A stretch of 17,779 bases of DNA from Alphaproteobacteria bacterium (GTDB lineage Bacteria; Pseudomonadota; Alphaproteobacteria; JALRGP01): contig JALRGP010000008.1 of assembly GCA_023259685.1 (NCBI GenBank), positions 1-17,779 on the forward strand. The letters run 5' to 3'. The notes beneath the pieces were generated by a model. It was not told the DNA's origin. It saw only the letters and a program-made list of their open reading frames with translations, and did not search any database. The position numbers and the translations under genes are program-made. Positions 1 through 6,776 of this stretch are shown here, piece after piece (position 1 is the first letter of the stretch; each line of letters opens with the position of its first letter).

Positions 1-79
1 AAGTATCATGAGACGAAATGCTATGTCTTTAAAACATCTATTGAATTGTGTCAATAAAATTCTTCGTGCGTAGGCCCTG
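1..79 (+). mobile_element. 3' end of an ISAs1-type insertion sequence (transposase tail plus terminal repeat)
   Basis: Frame 2 reads the last 23 codons of a protein (positions 2-73, ending TAG). It contains the run RRNAMSLKHLL and finishes NKILRA, which resembles the C-terminus of ISAs1-type transposases. The stop lies inside a terminal repeat at 61-79. Read from the outside, the repeat is CAGGGCCTACGCACGAAGA, with the CAGGG tip and ACGCA core typical of the ISAs1 family. The same tip and core recur at 5536-5554. The rest of the element lies upstream of the window, so I cannot tell whether this copy is intact. Its tip ends 12 bases past the stop codon of the regulator gene at 91-939. The family call rests mainly on the repeat, because the coding part is short. 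Confidence 0.6.
61..79. repeat. ISAs1-type terminal inverted repeat (right end of left element)
   Basis: This repeat reads inward from the tip as CAGGG, three bases, then ACGCA. The repeat at 5536-5554 has the same CAGGG-NNN-ACGCA layout, which places both elements in one family, although the inner bases differ. Confidence 0.6.
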
Positions 80-90
80 TACTTTAAGCC

Positions 91-939
91 CTATTTAAGA
101 AGCACCCAAATTTCTGTTAAAGCTTCTGTTTCAGCTACCTCATAATCAAAATTGTAATAGCAAAATATGCAAGGCAAATCCCCCAGTTCTTCACCTGACT
201 GAGGTAACCAATCACGATAAATGCTGTAAATCGTGTCACCGATATTATCGCGAGAGCCCTTGTGCATGGTTACTGCATACCTTCCGGCAGGTATAGTGCG
301 TTCTGCCACCTGATCATTCAATTTAAAATCTTGCGGAACGCTAAGGGCTAAATCAAAGCGAAACTCTTCTGGCTTCACTTCTCTTGGATCGTGGTAGCCA
401 AAGCCAAAGGCTTCTCCTGGTTTAGGTTTTAAGTTAATGGGTTGTGATTTTGCCCAAGTAATGAGTTTATCAAGCGTGTCGGATAATCTCATGGGATCGC
501 CATGATGTTCCATCACTGCAACTCTTTTAGCTGGTAGTTCTTTAATCGTTATCGTCATAATTTTTTCACCTTTAATATGTATAGCTTGCGGTGGATTTTC
601 GAAGCGTCCCCAATGAACCTTTCGCCTAAACTCGCTGGGGCTTTGCCCACAAACTTGTTTAAAGGCTCTCGTAAATGACTCATGGGATTCGAAACCTGCA
701 TCCAAAGCAATGTTAATAATCGTCTCCTCTTTGTGCACAATCAGTTGGTGAGCAGCCCGTTTAAGCCGCAGCCACTTGATATAGCCCATTAAAGGTAACC
801 CAGTGTAGACCGTAAACAACCGATGAAAATGATATTTTGAAAAACAAGCGATGCGGCAAAGCTCATCCAACTCAAGCTCTTCATCAAGATGCTTGCCTAT
901 GAAATCAATCACTCTATCGACTCGTTCTTTGTAACTCAT
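91..939 (-). CDS. AraC-family regulator with C-terminal GyrI-like ligand-binding domain
   Basis: This 282-residue protein is a transcriptional activator fused to a small-molecule sensor. Residues 1-105 form the two helix-turn-helix units of the AraC family, with FSKYHFHRLF in the first and IALDAGFESHESFTRAFK followed by GQSPSEFR in the second. From about residue 127 onward (MTITIKELPAKRVAVMEHHG) it matches GyrI-like effector domains, which bind drugs and other amphipathic ligands. The arrangement is the same as in Rob- or SbmC-linked AraC proteins, and the length is normal. It is last in the minus-strand island, 89 bases beyond tspO, and could control the cassette or be a passenger. A short AGGG stretch precedes the ATG at 937-939. 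The inducing ligand and target promoters cannot be read from the sequence. Confidence 0.9.
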   Translation of the reverse strand: MSYKERVDRVIDFIGKHLDEELELDELCRIACFSKYHFHRLFTVYTGLPLMGYIKWLRLKRAAHQLIVHKEETIINIALDAGFESHESFTRAFKQVCGQSPSEFRRKVHWGRFENPPQAIHIKGEKIMTITIKELPAKRVAVMEHHGDPMRLSDTLDKLITWAKSQPINLKPKPGEAFGFGYHDPREVKPEEFRFDLALSVPQDFKLNDQVAERTIPAGRYAVTMHKGSRDNIGDTIYSIYRDWLPQSGEELGDLPCIFCYYNFDYEVAETEALTEIWVLLK

Positions 940-1028
940 AATACCCTGTGTTTCAGTTGTAACCGCCTACATGAATAAAAATACGACGTTTATGTTTTTT
1001 ATGCTTAACCACCATTGCTAATCTTCAT

Positions 1029-1517
1029 TCAGTTATGCTGCCATATGTAAAAGTTTAAGTAGCTTGCGAACAGAATCCATGACAAATAAGGAATCATAAG
1101 CAGCGAAACCGCTTTCATTTTTCGGTAAGCTAGGCAAATGAGCGCAAAGACCAAAATATCCATAGTGCCCAGAACCACTAGGGAAAGTCCAGTTAAGTAG
1201 AAGCCGAAAAATAGAGGTGTCCAGCTCCAGTTTAAGATGAGCTGGGTCACGTATAAGGTTTTGATAATACTGAGCCTGGGAAATGATGACTCTCGCCAAA
1301 TGAGCCAGCCGCAAGCGCCAATAATGCCGTATAAAATAGTCCAAGCAATAGGAAATACATAATTTGGCGGTGTCAAGGGGGAGCGGTTTAATGTGCTATA
1401 CCAAGTTCTAATCTCCGGCTTCGTTAAAGAGCCAATGACTCCTCCTATTGCGATCAGGCCTAGGGTCCAGATGATTAGAGAGAGGTAGGGTTTATTTTGC
1501 ATCTTCTGCCTCATCAT
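1029..1517 (-). CDS. tspO: TspO/MBR family membrane protein
   Basis: This small five-helix membrane protein of the tryptophan-rich sensory protein (translocator) family binds porphyrins and other hydrophobic ligands. It is known from alphaproteobacteria and mitochondria. The family signature is clear: a proline-rich stretch NRSPLTPPNYVFPIAWT after the first helix, GACGWLIW in the second, and LNWSWTPLFFG in the middle. The length of about 157-162 residues is typical. The start at 1517 gives MMRQKMQNK; the second methionine at 1502 fits the family N-terminus equally well. With the 1517 start it overlaps the end of the serine hydrolase gene by 26 bases, which suggests co-translation. Its job in this cassette is unknown. 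A stress-related porphyrin or lipid role is family knowledge, not something shown here. Confidence 0.92.
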   Translation of the reverse strand: MMRQKMQNKPYLSLIIWTLGLIAIGGVIGSLTKPEIRTWYSTLNRSPLTPPNYVFPIAWTILYGIIGACGWLIWRESSFPRLSIIKTLYVTQLILNWSWTPLFFGFYLTGLSLVVLGTMDILVFALICLAYRKMKAVSLLMIPYLSWILFASYLNFYIWQHN

Positions 1518-2550
1518 TAATGCTTGATATCATATTCCTCAGCTGATTTGTAAATGCAAAAATAGAAGGATTTTCTTCCATAATATTGGATAAATTGATA
1601 ATGCTAATTTGCGTCTTTGGATCGTAAGAAATTTTGGATTGATAGCCAGATGTTCCGCCGCAATGCTGATACAATTGAGTTATTCCATCCTGTGCTATAT
1701 CGACCCCATAAGCCGCATACAAAGAACCTTCGCCGTCATAAAAAGCAAATCCTGTTTTTTGAATCACTGGATGTGTCATGAGTTGAAGCAATTTTATGGG
1801 GACGATACGCCCCTGATATAAAGCATGCTGCCATTTTACCAGATCGATTGGAGTTGAAATAATGCCACCTGCTGTAAATAATTTTGAAAAATCAGGCTTA
1901 TCTGAAATCTTTTGAATTTGACCGCCGTTCTTTTCAAATCCAGGCACAAGAGCTGCGAAAGCAGGGGTATTTTTTAAAGATGCAGGTGTTCCGTCCAGCA
2001 CCAAAAATGTATTTTGCATCCCCGCAGGATCAAAAAGAGCTCTTTTATAGTAAGAATCGATGGGCTCCGTGGTAAGAGCTTGGATAATATGCCCTATGAG
2101 AATATAGCCAAGGTTTGAATAATGGTATCTTTCTCTTGGAGAATAAAGCAATTGCTTATGGATAGCGTCCAGCCCTGACGTATGACTCAAAAGATGATGG
2201 ATCGTAATAACCTTTGCAAAATCCGGCATTTCCCCTAGCCAGATAGGATGATCCTCGGATAAAAAGTCTGGTAAAGGCTTGTTTAAAGCATATGATATGT
2301 CATCACCAAAATGTGCAAATAAAAGATTTAAAACGGCTGCGCTTGTGAAATTTTTTGTAACGGATGCAATGAGATATTGCGCATTTTTATCCGCTTTAAT
2401 ATTCCCATGGGATGCAAAACTTTTATGATATAAAACTTGCTCTTGATGCGCCACAATAACACTACCATGAATATCAGGAAATTTGCGAAGAAGGTGTTCA
2501 GCGACAGAGTGCACATCCGATATCACTGTGATATTGCCATTAAAACTCAT
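1492..2550 (-). CDS. Serine hydrolase, beta-lactamase/penicillin-binding-protein fold (class C type)
   Basis: This 352-residue enzyme belongs to the Beta-lactamase (PF00144-like) family. The nucleophile motif S63-V-T-K66 is present, the second motif is Y144-S-N146, and the third corresponds to H296-C-G-G-T-S-G, replacing the K-T-G or H-x-G of relatives. All three catalytic elements are therefore in place. There is no convincing signal peptide, because the N-terminus MSFNGNITVISD is hydrophilic. It is therefore more likely a cytoplasmic esterase or peptidase than a periplasmic true beta-lactamase. Its ATG overlaps the TGA of the upstream GNAT gene as ATGA, an indication of translational coupling. 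The substrate cannot be inferred. Calling it an antibiotic resistance enzyme would go beyond the evidence. Confidence 0.88.
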   Translation of the reverse strand: MSFNGNITVISDVHSVAEHLLRKFPDIHGSVIVAHQEQVLYHKSFASHGNIKADKNAQYLIASVTKNFTSAAVLNLLFAHFGDDISYALNKPLPDFLSEDHPIWLGEMPDFAKVITIHHLLSHTSGLDAIHKQLLYSPRERYHYSNLGYILIGHIIQALTTEPIDSYYKRALFDPAGMQNTFLVLDGTPASLKNTPAFAALVPGFEKNGGQIQKISDKPDFSKLFTAGGIISTPIDLVKWQHALYQGRIVPIKLLQLMTHPVIQKTGFAFYDGEGSLYAAYGVDIAQDGITQLYQHCGGTSGYQSKISYDPKTQISIINLSNIMEENPSIFAFTNQLRNMISSINDEAEDAK

Positions 2551-2972
2551 AGATTAATCTCACACTTATGTCTTAAATTCCCATATGGCCCGTTAAATCC
2601 ATGACAGGTAAAACCTGATTTAGTATAAAAATCTACTGATTCCACGTCTGTTTCCGCCATAATCTTGCAGCCTTTACTACCTTTCTTTACTTCTTCTAAA
2701 AGCAATGTTCCAATTCCTTGCCTTTGGTAGTGCAAAGATACGCTGATGTGGTGAATGGTAATGACCTCACTTGCTTTACAGAAGCCTAAAACTCCAACAA
2801 GAATATCACCTATAAAGGCGCCTATGATCGCATGATCAGGATTTTTGTAGCTCTCAATTACCTCTACCACTTTTTCTGGCGAAGGATTCCCAATAGCGCC
2901 ATGAATAACTGAAGGTAGCCTTGCGTCATCAAGGTTTACAGATTTTATGGTAATTTTATTTTCTGCATTCAT
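2547..2972 (-). CDS. GNAT-family N-acetyltransferase (first of two)
   Basis: This predicted acetyl-CoA-dependent acetyltransferase has about 141 residues. The acetyl-CoA pyrophosphate loop is visible as HYQRQGIGTLLLEE, preceded by the beta-4 strand TIHHISVSLHY and followed by the FYTKSGFTCHG segment of the fold's C-terminal half. I chose the ATG at 2970-2972 (MNAENKITIK) over one 45 bases upstream, because the upstream residues are simply the tail of the methyltransferase gene read in another frame. With this start the gene overlaps the methyltransferase end by 17 bases and overlaps the serine hydrolase start as ATGA. The acceptor substrate is unknown. The neighbours (an aminoglycoside-kinase fold, a second GNAT) suggest small-molecule modification, but GNAT proteins have very diverse substrates. 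Confidence 0.87.
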   Translation of the reverse strand: MNAENKITIKSVNLDDARLPSVIHGAIGNPSPEKVVEVIESYKNPDHAIIGAFIGDILVGVLGFCKASEVITIHHISVSLHYQRQGIGTLLLEEVKKGSKGCKIMAETDVESVDFYTKSGFTCHGFNGPYGNLRHKCEINL

Positions 2973-3708
2973 AAACGATAGACTCATCTTGTTTAGCCGG
3001 ACCTGAATATTGATCAAAGGCTTTGATTGTTCTTATGTGCTTAAATCCGGCAGCTTTTAGCATTTCCAATAACCGGTCCTGCTGATCAATCTTCACTCTC
3101 AGCTCTTCAATTTCTGTATGGATAATATTTCCCGCCTCCATCAGCTCATATTTGCAAATGCTGGTACAGATATCATCTTGTATTGTAGCAAGCTGGCTTA
3201 GAATAAATTTTTGGCCATTTGGTTTAGGCCATACTGAACCACGTCATACACCTTGCTGAGGAACGGCTTGCATAGTTTCAGCCTCAAATAAGAAAATACC
3301 ATCGTCACTTAAGTGATCATAAATGACTTGAAGTGACTTCTTTACCTGCACAGGGTCGATGATTAAACAGAAAGATCCACTGGGAATGAAAATCAAATTG
3401 TATTTTTCTGGTCGATTTAAATCTTCAACAAAACCTTTCCATACCACAGGTTTTAGATTTTTTGGCTTTGCTTTAGCATGCAAGACTCCGAGCATATGGT
3501 CGCTTGCGTCAAAGCCATGAACATCAAATCCTTCTTCAAGTAATGGAAGTAAAAATCGGCCTGTGCCACACATTGGCTCTAAAATAGGCCCATTTACTTT
3601 TACGGCATAATCACGATAAAAAGCATATGCATCTTCCGGTGGGTTTGGCTTGCTTAATTCGTAAACCTCGGTACAAAGACTAAGATAGGTATCTAAAGTT
3701 TTATCCAT
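2956..3708 (-). pseudogene. Class I SAM-dependent methyltransferase interrupted by an in-frame TGA
   Basis: Two open segments, 3708 to 3247 and 3243 to 2956, lie in the same frame and are separated only by a TGA at 3244-3246. Together they make 250 codons, a normal length for this family. The first part has the SAM-binding motif I (ILEPMCGTGRF, residues 42-52), then an acidic GFDAS and the DHLSDDGIFLFEAE motif-IV region. The second continues without a break as RGSVWPKPNGQKFI and ends AGFKHIRTIKAF...ESIVYECRK, the usual C-terminus. The TGA sits where a Trp before RGS is plausible, so a TGG-to-TGA change is the simplest explanation. Other genes here end in TGA and use TGG for Trp, which argues against a changed code. 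The gene is either a recent pseudogene or is expressed by readthrough. It overlaps the kinase gene by 8 bases. Confidence 0.82.
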
Positions 3709-4588
3709 TCATAACCTCATCAATAATTCGTTTCTGTGAAGCAGCTTCAGCGCTGTTTTTATCTGCAATTTGGCAAAGCTCAAATGTTGCTTTCCAAAGC
3801 GCCCAAGCACGTGCGCGAAGCCATGTATCATCATCCATATCCATTTTTGATATAAAAATCTCACGAGCTTTGCCGGATAAATACGTCCATGCAATTACTA
3901 AGTCACAGGCTGAATCTCCAACTGCAGCGCCCCCAAAGTCAATGACTGCTGATAGTTTTCCACCATCCATAAGTATATTACCAATCGCAAAATCTCCATG
4001 AATCCATATGGGCGTCTTATTCCATCTCGTCGCACACGCCTGATCCCATAAAGCTAATGCTCGGGGAGCATCTATAAAATTAGCCAGCTCTGCAATTTGC
4101 TCTCTGGCGCCTTTATCGTAAATGCTGACATGATCACCGCGCCACCAGTTGTGTTGACCCGGCTCAGGGCCTTTAATGTCCATAATGGCTTGCAGCTCTT
4201 TTAAGAATTTAGCCATATCAAAAGCAAGTTGTTCTTTTTCTTGATCGGTCAACGTCAGCAAATTGATACTTTTTCCAGGTAACCATTTGTAGATGGAAAA
4301 TGGGTATGGATAGTCCGCCGAAGGTTTGCCCATTTTAATAGGAGCCGGAATGCTAACGCTCAAACGGTTTGCTAACCCAGGCAGTAGTTCTTGCTCTTTT
4401 GGAACTTTTAAAGCGTAATCTGCAGCTGTTGGCATACGAATGAGCATATGGTCGCCCAGCCTATAGGTGCGGTTATCATGCCCTTGTTTTTTAACATCAG
4501 TGATTGGCAAATTGGAATATTCAGGAAATTGCTGGGCTATGAGTTTACGTGCAAGATCTGGGCTTAAAATGATTGTTTTTTGGTTCAT
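3701..4588 (-). CDS. Aminoglycoside-phosphotransferase (APH) family kinase
   Basis: This 295-residue protein has the protein-kinase-like fold of APH/choline kinases. It carries the Brenner loop H197-G-D199-FAIG-N204, with the catalytic Asp at 199, and the metal-binding D217-F-G that follows in VIDFGG. The N-terminal lobe shows GHDNRTYRLGDHMLIRMP, corresponding to the nucleotide-binding strands, and YKWLPG is the linker seen in many APH-like proteins. All key residues are intact, so it is probably active. Members phosphorylate aminoglycosides, macrolides, homoserine, choline and other hydroxyl compounds. The sequence does not say which one applies here. Its ATG overlaps the TGA of the upstream GNAT as ATGA, and its TAA overlaps the start of the methyltransferase. 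The tight overlaps imply one transcription unit. Confidence 0.9.
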   Translation of the reverse strand: MNQKTIILSPDLARKLIAQQFPEYSNLPITDVKKQGHDNRTYRLGDHMLIRMPTAADYALKVPKEQELLPGLANRLSVSIPAPIKMGKPSADYPYPFSIYKWLPGKSINLLTLTDQEKEQLAFDMAKFLKELQAIMDIKGPEPGQHNWWRGDHVSIYDKGAREQIAELANFIDAPRALALWDQACATRWNKTPIWIHGDFAIGNILMDGGKLSAVIDFGGAAVGDSACDLVIAWTYLSGKAREIFISKMDMDDDTWLRARAWALWKATFELCQIADKNSAEAASQKRIIDEVMNG

Positions 4589-5052
4589 AACTCTACCTCC
4601 ATCACCGTCACAGGATGAGATTTAAATTCATCCATACCGATTTTCTTCCATCCAAGACGTTCATAGTACTCTGGTATCGTTGGATCAAAAGCAAATAAGT
4701 ACAGTTTTTTAAAATCAAGGTCTTTTGCTTTTAGGTATGCGGCGTCAATCAGCATTTTGCCAATACCTTGTTTTTGATGTTTAGGGGTTACTACTACATC
4801 TGCAAGCCATGGCCCTAAATCGGGACGAAACTCCTCCTTAAGTTTAAATGTACAAAATCCTACTGGAATTTCATCATACAGCGCAACGAATGAAGTTGTT
4901 TCATCGCAGATGTTGAGCTCATCATATGTCAATGACTCTATCTCCCCAATTGTAAGCTCTGGAAACCAAATTTTACCCAACACTTCATGCCAAATATTTG
5001 CAAGCACCGGTATGGCGTCTGGATGATTTTTCAGCAGGTCAATTTTGATCAT
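4585..5052 (-). CDS. GNAT-family N-acetyltransferase (second)
   Basis: This 155-residue acetyltransferase shows LADVVVTPKHQKQGIGKMLIDAA, the beta-4 strand and acetyl-CoA loop of the family. It ends with YLFAFDPTIPEYYERLGWKKIG, the standard C-terminal part. I start it at the ATG at 5050-5052 (MIKIDLLKNHPD). The open frame extends 30 codons further, but those codons lie over the broken transposase gene and look non-homologous. A GTGGAG Shine-Dalgarno-like stretch lies 8 bases before the chosen ATG. It is the first gene of the minus-strand cassette and begins almost at the IS junction, so its promoter probably lies in or beyond the IS fragment. The substrate is unknown. Confidence 0.88.
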   Translation of the reverse strand: MIKIDLLKNHPDAIPVLANIWHEVLGKIWFPELTIGEIESLTYDELNICDETTSFVALYDEIPVGFCTFKLKEEFRPDLGPWLADVVVTPKHQKQGIGKMLIDAAYLKAKDLDFKKLYLFAFDPTIPEYYERLGWKKIGMDEFKSHPVTVMEVEL

Positions 5053-5488
5053 ACGAACCACTCCACATTTTTCCAGTTGCCAGGGTTTGCTTTTTTTGTC
5101 CATTTTTTTGACTTCCAGAGCCTCTGATTGTTTTGCCATCAATGGCTGTGGTTTTTATCTTCTCAGCTTTTTCAGGTGTGATAATATCTTTGAAATCTTT
5201 AACAAACTGATCAAAGCACCGTTGAAACTCATTCGTATCTAGGGAACTTATCACTCTTGCGATTGTGTCATGAGACGGAATGCCATTTGAAAGATCTATC
5301 CAGTCTTTTAAAGTGTCTTCATGCTCCTTCGCATAGTCTTGAAATCCAATCCATGTATTGATTCCTGCCATCGTTCCACACAATACCACGTATAAAATAC
5401 TTTCTATTGAATGAAGTTTCGTCCTTTCTATTCTTGAATCCGTTATCCCTTCAAATAATTTCTTGATATTTTTATTACACATGGCCAA
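5039..5488 (-). pseudogene. Truncated ISAs1-family transposase (N-terminal part only)
   Basis: The first 125 or so codons match the N-terminus of ISAs1-type DDE transposases: an EGITDSRIERTKLHSIESIL helix region, then GIPSHDTIARVISSLD, then the first catalytic aspartate in AIDGKTIRGS. Immediately after GKTIRGS the residues (GSQKNGQKKQ and onward) no longer resemble the family and the frame stops at 5039. The remaining two-thirds, including the other catalytic acidic residues, are missing, so this copy cannot transpose itself. The family's usual length is about 370-380 residues. The junction with cassette DNA lies around 5065-5115. The start codon at 5488 is the first ATG of MAMCNKN; a second ATG, two codons on, is also possible. 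Confidence 0.85.
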
Positions 5489-5554
5489 AACAATTTAATA
5501 TCCATTATCATATTTTACAAAATTTTAAAACAATATTAAGATGCGTTCACCCTG
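5065..5554 (-). mobile_element. 3'-truncated ISAs1-type insertion sequence with intact outer end
   Basis: This element fragment starts at the terminal repeat at 5536-5554, runs leftward through a short leader and the transposase 5' part, and is cut near 5065-5115 by cassette DNA. The inner boundary is approximate, because it is set only where similarity to the transposase family stops. Its intact tip faces fabH and its broken end faces the cassette. The left element at 1-79 is read in the opposite direction, so the two transposase genes point toward each other across the cassette. Confidence 0.75.
5536..5554. repeat. ISAs1-type terminal inverted repeat (left end of right element)
   Basis: Read inward from the tip on the minus strand this is CAGGGTGAACGCATCTTAA, an ISAs1-type end. 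It shares the CAGGG tip and the ACGCA core, at the same spacing, with the repeat at 61-79. It marks the exact boundary between the accessory island and core DNA. Confidence 0.75.
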
Positions 5555-5556
5555 GA

Positions 5557-5585
5557 TTGTCATATCCTTTGGATATTCATAATAC
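5557..5585 (+). promoter_or_regulatory. Possible sigma70 promoter for fabH next to the IS tip
   Basis: TTGTCA at 5557-5562 is followed after 17 bases by TAATAC at 5580-5585. An overlapping CATAAT at 5578-5583 gives a better -10 with a 15-base spacer. The -35 begins two bases outside the IS end, so insertion left or created this promoter directly upstream of fabH. The same TTGTCA -35 occurs before the tRNA gene. Confidence 0.4.
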
Positions 5586-5628
5586 AAATTTTAATGGTAA
5601 AATAAAAAATATTTTCATAATAATAATG

Positions 5629-6558
5629 ATGAGCAAAACGTGTATCGTGTCTGTTGGTTCTGCATTGCCTGCGCGAATTGTAAATAACACGTATTTTTCT
5701 TCTTACCTAGAGACATCAGAGGAATGGATTCAATCACGCGTTGGTATTTCATCTAGACATTGGATTGATGGTGAAGAAGATACTGCAACCTTAGGAGCTC
5801 AAGCTGCTCGATGTGCACTTAAAAAAGCGGGGCTTGATATTAATGCGATTGATGGTATTATTTTAGCCACATCAACACCCCTACATCGATTTCCAGCGAC
5901 CGCTACTAAAATTCAATCTTTATTGAATATGAACCACGGCTTCGCTTTCGATATCCAAGCCGCGTGTTCAGGTTTTATTTATGGTTTAAGTGTGTGCCAT
6001 GCCATGATCAGCTCGCACCAGGCACACCGTTTATTGTATATTTGCGCCGAATCCATGAGCCAATTATTGGATATGTATGATCGCTCAACGGCTGTTATTT
6101 TTGGTGATGGCGCTGGAGCTTTGATTTTGGAAAATAATCCAGCAAATTCTTCAAAAGGTCTTATAGCATGCTCTTTAAATTCAAATGGTCGCCACTATGA
6201 TCAACTTTATGTAAAAAAAGAAGGAGGTATCTATATGGAAGGCAAAGATATTTTTAAGCATGCTACTACAAAAATGCTCAGCAGCCTTCACGACGTTTGT
6301 TCCAAGGGAAACGTATCTATGTCTGATCTTGATTGGATTATTCCCCACCAGGCAAATCAACGTATTATTGATTACATGATCGATAAAGGTGATTTGGATC
6401 CTCAAAAAGTCGTTGCGACGATTAAACATCATGGTAATACCTCTGCTGCGTCTATCCCTTTGGCATTAGATTCAACACCTGTTAAAAAAGGTGATTTAAT
6501 TGCAATGGTTGCCTTAGGAGCTGGATTGACTTGGGGAGGATGTTTAGTTCAATATTAA
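5629..6558 (+). CDS. fabH: Beta-ketoacyl-ACP synthase III
   Basis: This enzyme starts fatty-acid synthesis by condensing acetyl-CoA with malonyl-ACP. With the ATG at 5629-5631 (MSKTCIVSVGS) the protein has 309 residues, close to the E. coli length. The catalytic triad is complete: C113 in AACSGF, H240 in IPHQANQR and N270 in HHGNTSAAS. GDGAGAL and the C-terminal GAGLTWGG motif are also present. An adjacent ATG three bases upstream is an equally good start. The open frame extends further to 5557, but the added residues overlap the presumed promoter and do not look like FabH. In many bacteria fabH follows plsX. Here the IS tip lies 74 bases upstream, so any plsX link has been broken or moved by the island. 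I see no clear terminator after the TAA. Confidence 0.96.
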   Translation: MSKTCIVSVGSALPARIVNNTYFSSYLETSEEWIQSRVGISSRHWIDGEEDTATLGAQAARCALKKAGLDINAIDGIILATSTPLHRFPATATKIQSLLNMNHGFAFDIQAACSGFIYGLSVCHAMISSHQAHRLLYICAESMSQLLDMYDRSTAVIFGDGAGALILENNPANSSKGLIACSLNSNGRHYDQLYVKKEGGIYMEGKDIFKHATTKMLSSLHDVCSKGNVSMSDLDWIIPHQANQRIIDYMIDKGDLDPQKVVATIKHHGNTSAASIPLALDSTPVKKGDLIAMVALGAGLTWGGCLVQY

Positions 6559-6615
6559 AATTCATCAAATCATTCATGCATAAGCGCTCTGCCCGGCCTG
6601 GGTAGTTACAAAAAT

Positions 6616-6643
6616 TTGTCATTTTTAAAAAAAAGTTTATTAT
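6616..6643 (+). promoter_or_regulatory. Promoter of tRNA-Leu
   Basis: TTGTCA (6616-6621) and TATTAT (6638-6643) are separated by 16 bases and lie 9 bases before the mature 5' end of the tRNA. Both hexamers are five of six matches to the sigma70 consensus. Confidence 0.55.
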
Positions 6644-6652
6644 ATATTTAAG

Positions 6653-6737
6653 GCCCTTGTGGCGGAATTGGTAGACGCGGCAGACTCAAAATCTGTTGTT
6701 CTTGGACGTGGGAGTTCGAGTCTCCCCGAGGGCACCA
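6653..6737 (+). tRNA. tRNA-Leu (anticodon CAA)
   Basis: The acceptor stem pairs GCCCTTG (6653-6659) with CGAGGGC (6727-6733) with one G-T wobble, followed by discriminator A and an encoded CCA. The anticodon arm has stem GCAGA/TCTGT around loop CTCAAAA, giving anticodon CAA, which reads UUG. The D arm contains GGTAGACGC, the T arm is GGGAG-TTCGAGT-CTCCC, and a 13-base variable arm marks a class II tRNA, as expected for leucine. UUG is a frequent Leu codon in AT-rich genomes. It is a free-standing gene between fabH and a convergent gene. I see no integrase or duplicated 3' end next to it. Confidence 0.97.
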
Positions 6738-6776
6738 TATCGCATTTTTAATCATCAAATTTGAAAATTTTTGTAA

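Noticed and set aside
1492..2550. Calling the serine hydrolase a true antibiotic-resistance beta-lactamase
   Set aside because: The catalytic motifs are present but there is no signal peptide, and esterases, peptidases and penicillin-binding-like proteins share the same motifs.
3244..3246. TGA read as Trp genome-wide, or as selenocysteine
   Set aside because: Several genes here clearly end in TGA (4585, 2547, 1029, 11203) and Trp is encoded by TGG throughout. No selenocysteine-insertion hairpin is evident right after the codon, and a Trp, not Cys, fits the family.
5557..5628. A 24-residue N-terminal extension of FabH
   Set aside because: The extension overlaps the putative promoter next to the IS tip, is unlike FabH N-termini, and the internal ATG gives the family-typical start.
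6580..6605. GC-rich spot after fabH as a terminator
   Set aside because: Only a 4-bp stem (GCCC/GGGT) can form and no T-run follows.
6653..6737. tRNA-Leu as an integration (att) site
   Set aside because: There is no integrase gene and no repeated tRNA 3' end nearby; the island boundary lies at the IS tip about 1.1 kb upstream.
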